Shown here piece after piece: positions 11,201-24,959 of a stretch of 64,000 nt of DNA; the first letter of the stretch is position 1; the number at the start of each line of letters is the position of its first letter. Both the position numbers and the translations under genes were made by a program. The stretch comes from Cliona cf. orientalis (taxonomy: Eukaryota; Porifera; Demospongiae; Clionaida; Clionaidae): the NCBI GenBank assembly GCA_963930775.1, contig OZ005694.1, forward strand, positions 8,386,899 to 8,450,898, given 5' to 3'. A model generated the notes under the pieces. It saw nothing but the letters and a program-made list of their open reading frames with translations. It had not been told where the DNA came from and searched no databases.

Positions 11201-14200
11201 TAATACCTTCATTGTCAAATCCGTGAGTGATTTCATGCCCCACAATCACTCCAAGTCCTCCAAATAATTGATAACTACATGAAGAAACAGTGACTACATT
11301 AGCTTCCACACTGGAGAACACCCCATAATCATAAAAGTAAAGTGCTACATTTACAGTACTGTGTTAGCTACAAGTAAATTGTAGTAAACTTACTCAGAGT
11401 CGGGCCAATCTGCACTGTATAGTGGTTCAGTTGCAATACCAGCTGAAATAACTATAAAAAATAAATGTCATTGTGATACAACTTCTCTCGGGTTAACTAG
11501 CTATAGCTACTATACCGTAGGTCGGGTTTTGAATGCGAGATTCTTTTGATTGCGAATTGTGAGTTTTTACATAAGACGCAATCAAAAGAATCGCAGGAAA
11601 AAGAATATGCAATGAATAATGTTACACGTGACCACATGTACACCCCTTTTGCACGCGTGCTTGCTTGCGATCCCAAACTTGGGCATGCATGCATGCGTTA
11701 CTTGCATGCATGTACGTACAGCTGTCGATCGTCGAGAATGAGTCTTCTTCGATGCTTCAAGCCAACTGCCAACCTGCCAACACCATAGCCAACGTCGAGC
11801 CAAGCGCCACTGTCACTCGAGCAGTATGGTATTCTATTAATAGCCCACCCCACATGCAGCTAGCCTCACAAGCCACACCTTAATAGCTAAGATTGAGGGT
11901 GTCATATAGTGAAGATTAGTGTGAAATAGGTAGTACATAAAATGAGTTCATAATATCATGTATGTTGATCCTTGGTAGTTCATGACTCCTATAGCTACTA
12001 CCGTAGCTAGGTTGGGTTCGAATGCGTAGTTAAACGATTGCGAATGGTGCTACAATATAAGCCAGATTGCAATTCTAATGATTGCGAATAGCCAACGAGA
12101 AAGCCACACAGCTTATACTCTCTGTCAGTGATTGGCGGTAACTGTTAGGACCTAAATTAAAACAGGCTTACTACATTGAAACATTGATGGAATAATGTAG
12201 CTAGCTACTGGCTATAATTAGCTATAAATTTTTAGAAAGGGGGTAGCTGTAATGCTTATTATCATTGCAGATAGGTACATTTTTTAAATTATAGCATGTA
12301 GAAATACTATGATTATAATACCCAAATTATGTGGGTCTAGGGCTTGAAATTTTGGACCTACGTACTAGCTATAAATTATTGAGACTCATTGACAATAACA
12401 TTATATATATAGCTAGCTATATACCAGAAGCATATCAGAGCACCGCGAGTATAGTATTCAGCCGAAAAGGGGGTGCACATGTAGCGCAAGCTGCCAATTA
12501 TTGATCCCTTTATTTCCCCGATTTGTAACTCCCTCCAAGAGTGACGTAGGAAGCTGGCTTTTGCACTGAAGGAGAGATTTTTAGCTATAATATAGCTAGA
12601 CTACAATCATATAGACTGGAGAGAGGTAGCTAGTCCCTATAATAATCATGGAGCTATGCGCTCTGTGATATTTGGTCAAAAAATCAATTATCACCACCTC
12701 ATAGTTGCTAATACGCCAATATCGCCATCTCGAACTTAGGGCTTATATCTCTTGCCCACAAAGTCATACAAATTCTGGATGAAATTCTACGGGTGTCTTT
12801 GGATGTCCTCTTGCTTCATCTCTCTTCTCAGCGAACTAGCTAATTTTTGAACTGTATCAGACGTTCACGCTGTCTAGTTGATCTCACTTGGCATATAGAT
12901 CTATAGGCCTTCTTTGCCACGCCTACTGGCTGGTCTCTTGCCCCATTCCTTCCTGTTAACTTCCTTTTGCCCAACTGGTAGTGCGCTGCAGGTCCGTAAT
13001 ACTCTTCAGCAAGATCCAGACACTACAATACCTGCTCCGGATAATCCTCTGATTCATAGCATAGGCTCCAACTGTCCCTGAATCTCCGGGACAGTCCTGG
13101 ATTTTTAGCAACTGTCTCTGGTCCCGGAAGGCTCTACGGCTCAGATATACTACTGAGCATAAACACTGGTGTATACACCTCTTGGTGGTAAGTGAACTAG
13201 CTGCTTGTGTTTGGTTTTTGCAGTAACGACACTACAGGAGGCTTGCAAATTCATGCTCTAGAAAGTAAATTTTAGGCATTGTGGTCATCAAATTCAATCA
13301 TATTGGGTGTGGTGTAGGTGGAGTTTTAGTTAATGATAGGCGGATCTAGTGGGTGTGGTCTGTGTCTGTTCAGGAAAGTCAGAGGCTACTGGTATGTCAT
13401 AGTAAACTACTATGTTGATAATCAGTACAGCAAGTGTCGATAATATAGGTACAAGTCCGAGGCTGCAATTAGCAGCTAGGTTACGCTACCCCCCTGCCTA
13501 CTGCATGTATACGTGGAAATTTTCAATTTTCACCAATTTGCTATCTGTTCTCATTGATGAAAATTTTATCATGCTAACTCGTTGTCATCTGTTAATGATT
13601 GCATGCATGGAGGACATGACAAAATCTTTACTGCATTGGTGAAAATTTAATATTCCTGCAATACAAAGGTATAATAGCAGCTGTGAATATATGGTATACT
13701 ATTATAAACCTGTACTGATTTTTAACTTGGCGGTACTATTGTGCATGTGTGAAGGCATGCATGCAGAAAAAACCAAATGCAAGTCTAGCTCTTCCAAATA
13801 TGATATTTTTACCAATTACAGAATGCTTACCTATAAGATTTATTATTGGTAGGTAGCCAGCATTGGCCTCTGTAGGGACACCAAAATATGGCCATGCTGT
13901 TTTATTGTAGCCGTGAGTGAGGCTAAGTTCCAGGCGAAGATTGAGTTCATATTGCCTCAAGCGATTTCCAAAGTAATCTTTTGAAAATGCATGAAACTGA
14001 AGAAATAAATAATAATAATTATTGTCATAAATTGCATGCATCATGGTTTGCCTATTTATTGTACTGTTACTGTATTATTATTATTATACTGCAGCATTGC
14101 CATGGGTAATAAAATTATATCAATTCAATTATTAAGTCAGCAAGAGTGCATTAGCAATTTAGCGTATGCATGCAAGACACTATAATCTCGTATCCAGGCC

Positions 14201-17200
14201 CTCCATTTTCTGCAATTCTTCATGTAGCTATTCAGTGTATAATCTCAGCCATGATTCAGGCCGGGGCGTAGATATAGGAAGAAATTCAATTTTAGAAGTG
14301 GTAAGGCTGGCTAGCAGGGTCGGAGTGTGGCAGCTCTATTGGTGCGCACTATTAATGGTCACCACGGTAATTAATCATGCAACTGCAGCAGATTACTTAC
14401 GTTGGAATAGAATCCATTGACATAATCAGCGTCATAGATCTCTGCTGGATATGCTGAGTATGCAGTGATGGCACTTAATTTCTCAATTGAACTTCGTTTG
14501 GAGAAGTCACTCAGCCAGTCCATTTGATTGATGCGTTCTCCAAAGCTTTTCCTTAGATAATCCACCATCATTTCAACTTTTTCCTGCAGTAAAAACTATC
14601 ATGATGAATTGTGCAGGAGTAATGATAAAGCCGATGAGAGTTCAGCTAGTTACAGTGGGGGGCAGAGGGGCTTCAGCCCCCCTCCCCCCCACCCACTTTC
14701 CACCCACTTTGACTCGGAAAAGAGTGGGGCTGAGCCCCCTCAGATTTCCAAATATCTATATAGATGGCATCATAGGCTACTAACTCACATTCATTAGACA
14801 CTCAGTAAAGAACATGATAATAATATTAGTAGACCAATAACAACTACCTTAGGGCTATGATTATTTGTGGGTACAAGTATTAGCGGATTTTTGAAATAGT
14901 GCGTTTAGCGGGTAGCTACTCATTTTAGCGATTTTTCAAAATTAACATTCTATTTATTCGAAAATGTTGAAAATTTTAATATTTGCGGGTACAAATAGCT
15001 ATTAGCGAAAATCAGATAAATCGCTAATTTTGCTAAATTTAGTACCCGCAAACAAAAGTGTCCTTAAGGTACCAGAATGCCTCATGCAGAAATGTTCTCC
15101 AGAGATCGAGTCTAAATTATCAAAATTTTCTGGAGGAGCATGCCCCCAGACCCACTAAGGCCATGGCATACCTGCTGCAGGAAGCTGAAAGTTATAACAT
15201 TACATATAAACCACTTCCTGACTCTTGTGTATTCAGGGCTCGCTCAGGCTCACCCCGACTGAATTAGCTAATAGAGAAAGGCTCTGTGTAGAATCCCAAG
15301 CAAACAGCATGCATGATCATAAATTGCATAAACCAAATATTATGTATCAGGTAGGTATTAGGCTAAGTGAGGTCAAGTCATCCCATCCTCACCCATTGAG
15401 TATACCACACATCATGTAACTACCCTCTCCCCCAGTTATTATATTAATTATTGTTATAGATGTACACGAGCAGTCTTTAATTTTGTATGACTACATTATA
15501 CCAACCCTTGTTTCCTCTGGAAAGATGTTCATCACATATGGTCGGGCCAGAGCAAGCGGTAGTGTGTCTTGTACATACCGCATACAGCATTCATGATTTC
15601 CAAGATTTAGTCTCTCTAGATCTCTTGGACATGTATTTACATTGCTAGCCTCTAGAAATGCAATGAATGCACACATGACATATTATACCATGAAGGTATA
15701 ATAATAATACTATATTATATACCGTATTTAAGGTTATGGGATAGTATTCGACGCGCAATTTATAAATGATTGTGCACGGACACAGTTCACGTGTGTTTTA
15801 ATGCGGTTTAATCGGAAACGCGAACGAACGTCGACCATTTCCAGATGTAAATAAACTCCAAGTTTCTAGAATCTGTGTCAACTTTTGAAGACAGAGACTC
15901 GAACGAACTGACGTTGCTGTCATTCACGATAGTCTATCGATCAGAGCAGGGCCAAGTATAGCACTTTTTCGAAAACTCTAAGATGGTGAGTCGTCAGACA
16001 AGGTTTTGTCCTGGAGGGCCGCCATTAAGCGAGTCACATGGCAGCTGAGCAGTAAGTTTTTATGTTCACTTTCTGTTCATATAACTCGACAGAGTTCAAA
16101 CGCTATACTTGGCCCTGTAGAGACTCGTAAGGTATCGTTTCATTTGTATATCATTACATAGAGGCTGTTTACCTTGGCAAAAACTGACACAGAAAATTGC
16201 AAAACTTACCCGTGCTTGCAGACAGACAGTGGCAGGTTTGCTTTGCCGCTAAATTAAACCATCCCCATGAGAGCTGTATGGGATCTATTGCCTGAGCCTG
16301 AGGGCAAAGCCCAAGGGTGAAGGCTATTAATTTCAGCCTTAATTACTGGAGTGTGGGCCAGGCTACTAATTGAGGGTGGCTTGTGCATGTTCAAGGGGTG
16401 CTTTAATTTACCGATACCTCACCGACAGTGCCATCCATAAAATATAGTACCATGGACAAAACACTGCATGGTCTATGAGGGCTGCACTTCAAATATATAC
16501 TCAGAAGGCTTGTGATCTCGCCCACTTGATTAAGCCGCACAGTCATGCACATAGCTATACATGCTATTTGACAGCGGCTACTATTTCTTTAGCTAAGCTC
16601 CAGGTACGGCAATATTATACAGTTTGAATTGGGTGGCTTCTATTCAGGGTGCGGCTTCTATTTGTAATACGGTATACGAATCTACAGAACTTACCAGGGT
16701 ACAAATTCTGAAGATTTTTATATACAAACCAAAATGTGGCATAATCACGAATCACTCTGTGAATAAAACATAAGTCTGAGTTAGTGTATGATGGAAAATG
16801 TTATATTAATTTACAATTAATTTTTGTACACAATGCACAAATTAGCACTTTAATGCAATATTATCACCCTTGAACAATTCGTCCCTCAATACAGCTAAGT
16901 GTAAATTCCTGGTAATCTCAAGTTCAATGCTGCAAAAGAAATCCACAGCTTGCTACCTGTATCCATTGACTCTTAATATATTTAATAGCCATCCAATGGA
17001 AAGAGTTTCTTCCTACAGGTATATTACTCTGGTGTGACAATCATAGAGGACCTATAAAGTAACACTTGGAGTATGGCCTTTAAGATTTATGGTCCCCATC
17101 TATTAATTTTAAGCATATTCGTGACTAGCAAAGAAATTTGCCCTCAAAATGCCTTATACGTATAAACAGTGGAACTCAAGTTACAAAGAACTCGTCCAAA

Positions 17201-20200
17201 TTAATATAGCTATCATGCAATTTAAGTCTTAGATGCCTCTATTAAAAGGTAACTATGCATCACCTATAAATAATTTTCATCAAAAAAGTGACCGTCTGGC
17301 TTGGCTTTCATTGAGAAAATAACTAATAGTATATTAATAATAGCTCCATTTGATTCTGCATAGTTTAAAGTCACAAGTATATACGGATGGTGTGGTATCG
17401 GTCTTAATGCTAAATTTTGTGCTCAATAATTATGGTAGTTGACCCAATCTCAAGGTGGTAACAAGGTTGTGATTGTATGTGTATACTTACTCTTGACTGG
17501 TGTTCTGAAGCAGTGGCCCCAGTCTTTCAAAGTAGGCTGGTGTGGTGACAACAATCTCAAGGTCTTGAGGAACTTCCAGTCCAGAAAGATTGTTGTACAT
17601 ATAGTTTATAAATCCTTCCCAGTCAAACTGATAGATAATTCAGAATTAAAATACCAATTATTATACTATTATTATAGCTATTGCATTTGATGTATACCCC
17701 TGGCCACAGTGCTCGTAAACGTTCAAATGTATAGATATTGCTTTCATTGAGGAGAGACATATTAGGATCACCATTCTCAATATCTGGTGGTGAGGGTAGA
17801 AGAATCTATAGCATATAATATAAGTAGCTAATAAACATGGGGACAACATACTACAAATACAATGCATACTCTATCTCATACATTATATATTCTCTGATCC
17901 AAGTCAATGATATTTCGAACAGCATCGTCATACATACTTCCACCCAAAGAGTCATTGAGGTATGATAGATAAAATTTCTATATAGGGGTAAAGAAGATTT
18001 ACTAACATGATAATATTGTGAATTTGAACGAAGGATTATAATCAATAATAATAATATTATCATGTCTTATTAACTTAGGAATTTTCACATATGCATGACT
18101 ACTATAATATCTAGCTGATATCATGACATGCATGCATGGGTTGGTGAGTAAGATTCTAATTACTACCATAACTGGGGTGTATGTATACGTGTATATTATC
18201 TCCCCAGTAGCAATTTACTTTTCTGTGGTTATTATTTAGATCCAAATACTCAAATCTGATTGGACCAAGCAGGTGGTATATATCTCAATGACATAATATA
18301 ATAAAATATCCATATCACTCATAAACTAGAGCTTTATAGAGCACATACCCCATGCGCTGCAGCGTCGATGTGAGAGCCATGCACATTGTACAGCAGCACG
18401 CATAAGAATAATAATTATAATTATTGCAATGCCGTGTGCACAAACAAGGGTGGCCATAGGAATGCAATGAATGGTACGAAATGCCACGTATTTCGAGAGG
18501 CCTGCTCAGCAGGCCATGTGCCACCGAGCCTCGAGTCGAGCGAAGCGAGAGATGAGGTCTAGCTGTTCTTTGTTATAATCTGGCAGTAGATTCGACGTTT
18601 GAGTAGAGTGAGAACATCACCATTGCAGTGGTGAGTTAGAGCAGTTCCTATTGACCTGCATCGAGGGGTCACAGTGTGGTCTATGAAGTAATAGGTTCAA
18701 AGTTCATGCTGCTGCATGCGCACTGTACTATAACGGTTGACATACAGCTAGGGGGATTATACTGTTTAGATTTTCTCTGAGTATGTGAGCTTACTGTGAA
18801 TAACTCATGCGTATTATAGCCACATTATCCCACATCAAATACACATGTACCCCGGTACTTGTTTACTCACTATAAAAGTTTCAGCATTTGCTATATCATA
18901 TGGTAGTGGTGTTCCTTGTTGCTGAACAAACTGCAATAATACAATTTCATATATACTGTAATAGCTATACATGTATATTATAGTATGCACACTGTGTAGT
19001 GCAGCATGCAGCTCAGGCATGCATGCAAACTTACATGAATGACAAATCTTGATCTACTCTGGGTGACAGCATTAAAGAACAGTTTGACATTAAAAAATGC
19101 AATGCTTCCATGTGTTTTCTCATAGAAGAAGTCTGTGCTGTTTATGGATGGCTCCATAATGATTTATGATTGTACGTACTCTAGTCAAGGCATTGCCTGT
19201 TGTCTTGACAACGTATACATTGCCGGTATATTAACCACCAGCCCGGCATGCATCAGTGGTATAACTTCCCTGGCACTAGCAGTTGGTTTCCAGATTCAAT
19301 GTGCAGGCTAGCTGAAATGGCGATCATTAATTAGAGGGCGTGGCCAAAAAGTGGGCGTGATCGTTAAATTTTTCGCGCGCTAGGAAACTCCTGGCTACGC
19401 CCCTGAAATCTATAGATTGCGCAATGTGCACGCGGGGGAATGTGCTGTACAGAGCTCTAGTAACTACAGTAAGTACAGAAGATGGGAGCTAGAGGTGCCG
19501 AAGTCAAAATGGTCAGTAGCTACTCAAACTAAGATGATAGGTCAAGGCAGTCTTGAGTTAGCCCTGATAATGAAAAAGAAAGAAAGATTGACAAAATATC
19601 TGGTTCTGGCATGTACAATTGTTTTGATGAATGATCTTGGTCTCAATAGATAGATTATTTGCTGGAGATTCTGATTTTGGCACTTAGAACATTCACAAAG
19701 TTACCTGTTTTGAGATATTTGGGTGTTTGTAATGTATTATGTATAATACAGGAGTGTCCGTGCCATCCCTCTTATAAAGTCTACTGACTCTATGATACAC
19801 TAGCTATTTTAGTTAACTCCAACGTACCTCTATCCCCTAACACATCAAGAAGAGGTTGGACTCCCTGATTCTCAATGGCTGTAGTATCCATGCAAGACCG
19901 ATAGAGATCAAGGGCATTTCGTGTTTGATACGTAATATTATAATGATTGTCCATCCTTTGCGGCACTTCCGAAAGGTCAGCCAGATATTGAAATATACGA
20001 GACTGTGTTGCTGTCAGTGGGTCAACTGCAGATGAGCCTGCATAGAAATAAATGCATTGATATAATATTAGCTACTATTATAATATATTATTCCCATGAG
20101 AATGCATGCAGTTAAGTGCAGAGTAGCTATATTATATATTATAGCTACGTAGATGCAGCATTCTAGCCACTTTTCCTTCGAAGGTCAACTGCAGTGTATT

Positions 20201-22204
20201 ATGGTTAATGCCGGTTACTATAGCTAATTCTGACAAATAATTACTAATTTTGCTAATGGTTCCTATTCTGCATCATCATAATTATATATAATAATGTGCA
20301 CATGAGTGCTTTTATATGACATTGTATTAAGATTCATTAGCTACCTGGAGGAATCGGGTTTCTCTGCCCCCAGTTTCCACAACTGAAATTATAGAAGTCC
20401 TCACAGGGGTCAACAGATTGATTCATTGCAGACGATATTTGTGCTGCCAACTGAATACATCCCTGGGTGAGGCATGTGTCAGATCCGGATTTTTGAGACA
20501 TAGCTTGGGACTGAGACGATCGTACTCCGAGTGCAATGGCCAAAGCGATTACTGCAATGATGGCTGAAACTGCATGAAAGGTCAAACAACTCCATGGACC
20601 GAAAGTATTATAATTATCAACTCTGGAACTGTACTTTATCAAATTTAATTGCAATAGCCTTGCTACTTGTCCACTACATTATTTGGATATTTGTATTACA
20701 TGATGACTAGCTTGAAATTCCATAATATTATTATTGTTTCAGTACAAATGGCTACTATAGAGCTCCCTGCACGGAGCACATAATATAATATCCCACTTGC
20801 TGCATCTGCATCTGGATCCGGAGACTCAGACTGAGTCACAGATGCAGATTGATATCGAGCTAGAAATGCAGAAGCAGCTGCAGCTGTATGCATGCATGCA
20901 CTGCATACAGCTGCAGCTGCTATGTATTTGTATTAATGATAAATTGCACTATTTGCCGGCGACGCACGTGGGCTGTGCTAAAATAATTTCAAGCCAGTTT
21001 TTGTTTGCTAATTTCGAAGAATAAGCTATAGTTACCTCGCGATCTGATCTGCATGGTGACCATTCGATGATAACTACCCTTGCACATGTGCGATAGGTAC
21101 TAATGCATATAATGGCACTCAATCTAGATCAGCATCTGTAGCTATAGCATGCTCCCATGGCTAGGTATATAGCTATACATAATAATTATTATTATCATAA
21201 TAATATTATTCCATTAACACTGCATGTGCTTTTACTAGCCTAATGGAGCAAACACTAAACTACATGTAAGTCCAGTTATGTAGCTAAATTTTTTTGCACA
21301 ATATAGCTACATCATGACTTTCATGATCACCCAGCCCACCTTAATTGGCAATTAACTTAGTGATAAAAATTTTCATTTCTGCTGATCATGAAAAATAATG
21401 CACAATATTAGGGGACTTGTCCAAAGTCCTTGTGGAAAAATTAACATCATTATGACGTGGGGGGGGGGGGGGGGGGTGGGAGGGCATGACGTTTTACAAT
21501 TGCATTGTCAGCAGATTTTAGCTTCAGTTGTGATTATGCATTCTTGTGGTTGAACAAGTCTAGACATGCCTCCAGCGGTGTTAAAATTAGTGACAGCTGT
21601 AAAAGCTACAGGCAAGCAAGAAGCTGTCAAATTAAAGAAGCATAGGTATGCAATGAATCCATGAAGACATAGCTAGCACTGTAGAATACAAGTGAATACC
21701 AAATGTGAGGCTAAATGGAGCATAATCAGAGTTTCCGTGTTGAATCTATGCTGAAATGCTGTGACGTTAAGGGGGGGGGGGGGTAAAATGTTAATGTCAT
21801 AATGACGTTAATTTTTCCATAAGGACTTTGCAATTGGACAAGGCCCCTTAATGCATGCTGAGCCTACCACATAATGATAGCTAGCTATACTCGTCACAGA
21901 ATAAGACCCATGTATATAGTGCCGGAGAACTGACTAGTGCTGAGCAACTGACTTACTTGCAACTATTGCAGTAATGACCAACAGCAGGTAGAGATACCGT
22001 CTGGACTTTCCACCCTTCCCTTGCGGCACTTTGACGATTTCTTCTTGGTCATCCAGGCCATGGTTCTCCGATTCGAGCTTTGACCTATTAATATTAATTT
22101 TACATGCATGACATCATACAAGGAAAAAGGGGTTAATTTATGGCATTGGCTAGCTATAGCTACATGTAGCTGACTCACCCTAATGCAATGGCCTGGCCTT
22201 CCAT
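8223..22204 (-). CDS. M13 metallopeptidase gene B (neprilysin/ECE-like), possibly defective
   Basis: About 20 exons from ATG 22202-22204 (MEGQAIALG) to TGA 8223-8225 (KCTIW, the usual M13 C-terminus). Landmarks in transcription order: cytosolic tail plus anchor 21958-22088; VDPCEDFYNFSCGNW 20345-20570; 19828-20038; 19033-19150; 18866-18928; 17880-17985; 17696-17810; 17489-17628; 16692-16757; 15498-15650; 14400-14587; 13829-13998; 11394-11442; GHEITHGFDN zinc site 11207-11274; 10312-10436; ENIAD 9879-9944; 8751-8843; 8585-8664; 8223-8319. Catalytic residues are present. Two oddities: the exon at 19033-19150 lacks its 5' part (no GGWP motif, and a splice at the only nearby AG does not keep the frame), and the NAYY-type motif reads EANAGY. 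The gene may therefore be a pseudogene or encode an altered enzyme. Length if intact is about 750 residues, normal for the family. Confidence 0.8.
9137..9268. mobile_element. Foldback element with the same Ser-like loop word in reverse
   Basis: Arms GTTAGAGACCTCGTCCAA and TTGGACTCGGTCTCTAAC, plus inner GTCTCTACGC / GCGTAGAGAC. The centre carries CCCTCGCTTCGCTCG, the reverse complement of the loop word of the element at 2023-2159. In an intron of gene B. Confidence 0.75.
10469..10488. repeat. Poly-G tract
   Basis: Uninterrupted run of about 20 G in gene B intron. Similar runs at 21461-21476, 21771-21783, 26401-26419, 32026-32041, 47216-47235 and 52549-52563. Each could form G-quadruplexes and is a likely sequencing weak spot. 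Confidence 0.8.
10775..10815. repeat. GGGGGAGCATnCCCC repeat fragment
   Basis: The word TCCTGGGGGAGCATACCCC and following AGACCCCC match a second copy at 15125-15165 (CTGGAGGAGCATGCCCCCAG). Fragment of a dispersed family; boundaries not seen. Confidence 0.45.
11030..11059. repeat. (TAGA)n microsatellite
   Basis: About seven GATA units in gene B intron. Confidence 0.9.
11512..11600. mobile_element. ACCGTAGGTYGG family copy (partial)
   Basis: Starts ATACCGTAGGTCGGGTTTTG, with an internal inverted pair GATTCTTTTGATTGCG / CGCAATCAAAAGAATC. Related copies at 12000-12080 and 29281-29492. Right end not located. Confidence 0.5.
12000..12080. mobile_element. ACCGTAGCTAGGTTGGG family copy (partial)
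   Basis: TACCGTAGCTAGGTTGGGTT followed by GATTGCGAATGG resembles the copies at 11512 and 29281. Its GGTTCGAAT word superficially resembles a tRNA B box. Confidence 0.4.
14864..15056. mobile_element. MITE-like element, TTTGYGGGTAC family, full copy
   Basis: About 193 bases with inverted ends: TTTGTGGGTAC at the left and GTACCCGCAAA at the right, with related internal inverted words (AGCGATTT / AAATCGCT). Second copy at 1-143. No coding capacity. In an intron of gene B. Confidence 0.7.
15722..16677. mobile_element. Possible larger element bounded by ATACCGTATT ends
   Basis: Left ATACCGTATTTAAGG and right AATACGGTAT are inverted. The interior is GC-richer than the flanks, with an inner inverted pair AGGGCCAAGTATAGC (15948) / GCTATACTTGGCCCT (16101). 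No transposase ORF. It lies in one intron of gene B. Boundaries uncertain. Confidence 0.4.
21411..21847. mobile_element. Inverted-repeat element with GGGGMCTTGTCCAA ends
   Basis: Left end GGGGACTTGTCCAAAGTCC pairs with the right end GGACAAGGCCCC; both arms then carry GGAAAAATTAACRTCATTAT and a poly-G run. About 437 bases, non-coding, in the intron after the second exon of gene B. Confidence 0.7.
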
Positions 22205-22375
22205 ATTATCACTGGTCCAGGATCCGAATTAGATTCAGAAGATACTCAGTGACTGATACTAGGTTGTTGTGAGCATGCAGTTGCAGTACGCTTTGGACTC
22301 AGCAACGACTGTTACTGCGGCGAGCAATATCGCGCTTTTATAAGCATCTCTCTAGCCCCACCCACCCACGCAAGG
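22205..22375 (-). promoter_or_regulatory. Core promoter region of peptidase gene B with TATA box
   Basis: On the minus strand TATAAAAG (22335-22342) lies about 130 bases before the ATG, directly followed by CGCG and preceded by a run of CACCC/GGGTGGG words (22355-22370). The block GCAAT...CGCGCTTTT...CACCCACGC is shared with gene C. Best TATA box in the array. Confidence 0.6.
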
Positions 22376-24959
22376 AGTCAGCGGAGTTGCGCCTATAATA
22401 AGATTTGTAGCTAGCTCCTCCGTTAGCCTCGTGTCCAGCATGCCCAGGCACGCCGAGGCTACTCCTCCGAGTATCGATCTGGGGCTTGCAATTCTTCGGG
22501 CATGCGCTATAAATGCATTGGCATCACAACGTATTATACGTAACGTGACGATCGATTATGGGTGGGGCTGCGGTGCGGCGCCCTGAACGCGCATGCGGCT
22601 GTGGTCTAGTCTATGCCACACATCATTGGCAATCAGGATGACGATAATAAAACTAGCTATTAAATTGAAATTCCATGCCAATTGAAGATCTGGACATCAG
22701 GTGCTCCGTGAGCACAAAAATCACCTGGCCAAGGTGATATAGGACGCGTGATAATGAACTTAAAAGAATGCAGGCTCTGCATCCTTGATGGGGCTCAATA
22801 TTAAACAAAATGCATGTCACTTAATATAGGCAACGCAAAAATTTGACAATCCTTAATATTGTATGCATTATAATTAGCTATACAAGAGATCTAGCTCAGA
22901 ATTAAAGCAGGGTGCATGCATGCATGCACATGTAGCTACACATGGTTTGATGACATTTAAATTATCAGCAGCAAGAGTCAATATTATTAGACATAATAAC
23001 TTAAATTAGCTCTTATGTATATAGCTACTATATACTGGATACAAATTAATTAATTAATATGTATACCACTCTGACCTTACATTAGTCATTAGCAAATTCC
23101 AGGAAGCTAGGAGTAATTATTCTAATAAGAGAGACTGATTAGATCATATTGTCCAACCTCAGGCTGAGTGGTTTTCCAAGAAAAGTGTATGTGTATACCC
23201 TGACCACCTCCCTGTGACCTTTCTCCTGATCTGAGGTGATGTAAAAGGTGGTTGATCATGAACACTACAGTTCCAACTGGGTTGTGATAAGAAGCTTCCA
23301 TGTAGCTACAGCTGCAGTTCACAGGTGCACATGTATACATACTCTGAATACCTCTAGCTAGTTACTAGCTACACCCTATATAGATTGGGTTCACCTATAT
23401 ACCATGCAGGGGCACATGCATACAGGCTGTAGCTACCTAAAATTCCAGGAATCAAGTTTACTACGAATCATAACAGGAGTGTAGCTATAGTTATTGCTAC
23501 CCATTGGGTGTAGTGGTAGTTATGGTGGCACCAGCCAAAGTACAAGTGAAGTACAGAGTACAGTGTTGGGAATGAATAACAATCATAGTGTGATGCACAA
23601 TTACCACGATGACAGTGTAAAGGTGGCACGAAGAATTCCAACTTGGTTATGATAAGAAGCTTCCATTATACATACAGCTATATTGTAACAGCACAATCAT
23701 GCCTCTGACTATCTCTACCTATGGCATCATCTACATGCAGTGGTGTAGCTATATAGCTAGCCCATGAACATTGGTGTGACTGAAGTATTTCAAACTGAAT
23801 TAAGGTGCGAAACTGAGAAGATGCATATTATAGCTACATGTTATTGTGGCAGCCAAGAATTTTAGTAAATAAATGTCTTTTCATGAAAGTTATTATCCAA
23901 TAAGGTTGGTCAGAGTGGTGCATGAGAGCACACACTGCACTCTAGATCAGCCACACCCTGGCCATACTGTGTCACTAGCTACCTCTACCTTAAATTCCAG
24001 GAATTAAATGATTAATTTTACGCATGAATGGATCATACCAACAAATTGATGTAGCTATTGGCTAGATGGGCACAATGCATGACATCACAGTGCATGGTAG
24101 CGCAGCCCAAGTACAAGTCATGCAAGTATGTAATGTTAACAAATTGGAAAAGAATTAGTCTAAGAGTGAAACACAACTATTGCTAAAAAGGTCAATTGAG
24201 TTATAATAGGTTTACACTGCTGCTGGCTGCCGTGGTATTCATGCTCCACGAAAACACCTTAATGGACTCATGTACGATTACAGTAGCTAGTCATTCTCTA
24301 TGAGATTGTGTGTGTGCAATTATTACAATGTGACAGTCACGTATCCATCTGTGTATCTGTTACCGTGCTGGCTTAGCCTAGTGAAATAATGTGTACTACT
24401 AGCTACTTGTACTCTGATCTACGTTATGCACTGTAAAAGTCTGAGCTCTTTAACAATCCTGCATAATATTATTATAGATTCTGGAAGTTTTCACTTGTTT
24501 TGTTTTGTTTTCAATCATAGATTGTCCATTGTGATACATGAGAAAGTTGAGGCCAAGGGGGAGGGGGTGGTTCCATGCAGGCAACCAAAAGAAATACAAC
24601 AAAATACACCTCTACCGTCTTCAGCTCTCTTATCTACTCATGTTGGGTAATAGGCTATACAGCTGGGTTATAATAATATTAGCTACATAATAATTATAAT
24701 ATACAGTTGTCTATTAACTTTAGCTACCCCATATTATGTTCAAGGCCAGAGTAAATAATAATTATTAAAGTGGTCAGTTTTGTCTACCTGCATGATTGAT
24801 CAATGTCATTAAGGTACACTGGTATGATATGTGTGCACACATACACAATAATTATTATTGGGGGTACATGATGGTATGTCATGGCATTGTCCTCCTTTAT
24901 GTGAAGTACACTAATTTGACATCGTAGTTGTTTGTAGTTAATGGAGGGATATTCGTACT

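Noticed and set aside
12000-12080. tRNA gene suggested by GGTTCGAAT
   Set aside because: The word is part of the ACCGTAGG repeat family and no acceptor stem pairs.
15990-16010. First exon of a gene starting AAGATG|GTGAGT on the plus strand
   Set aside because: Only the start/donor word is present; no downstream coding exon on the plus strand within the intron of gene B.
19417-19653. 78-codon open frame in the gene B intron
   Set aside because: No family resemblance; more likely part of the foreign DNA that disrupts the neighbouring exon, but no element ends were found.
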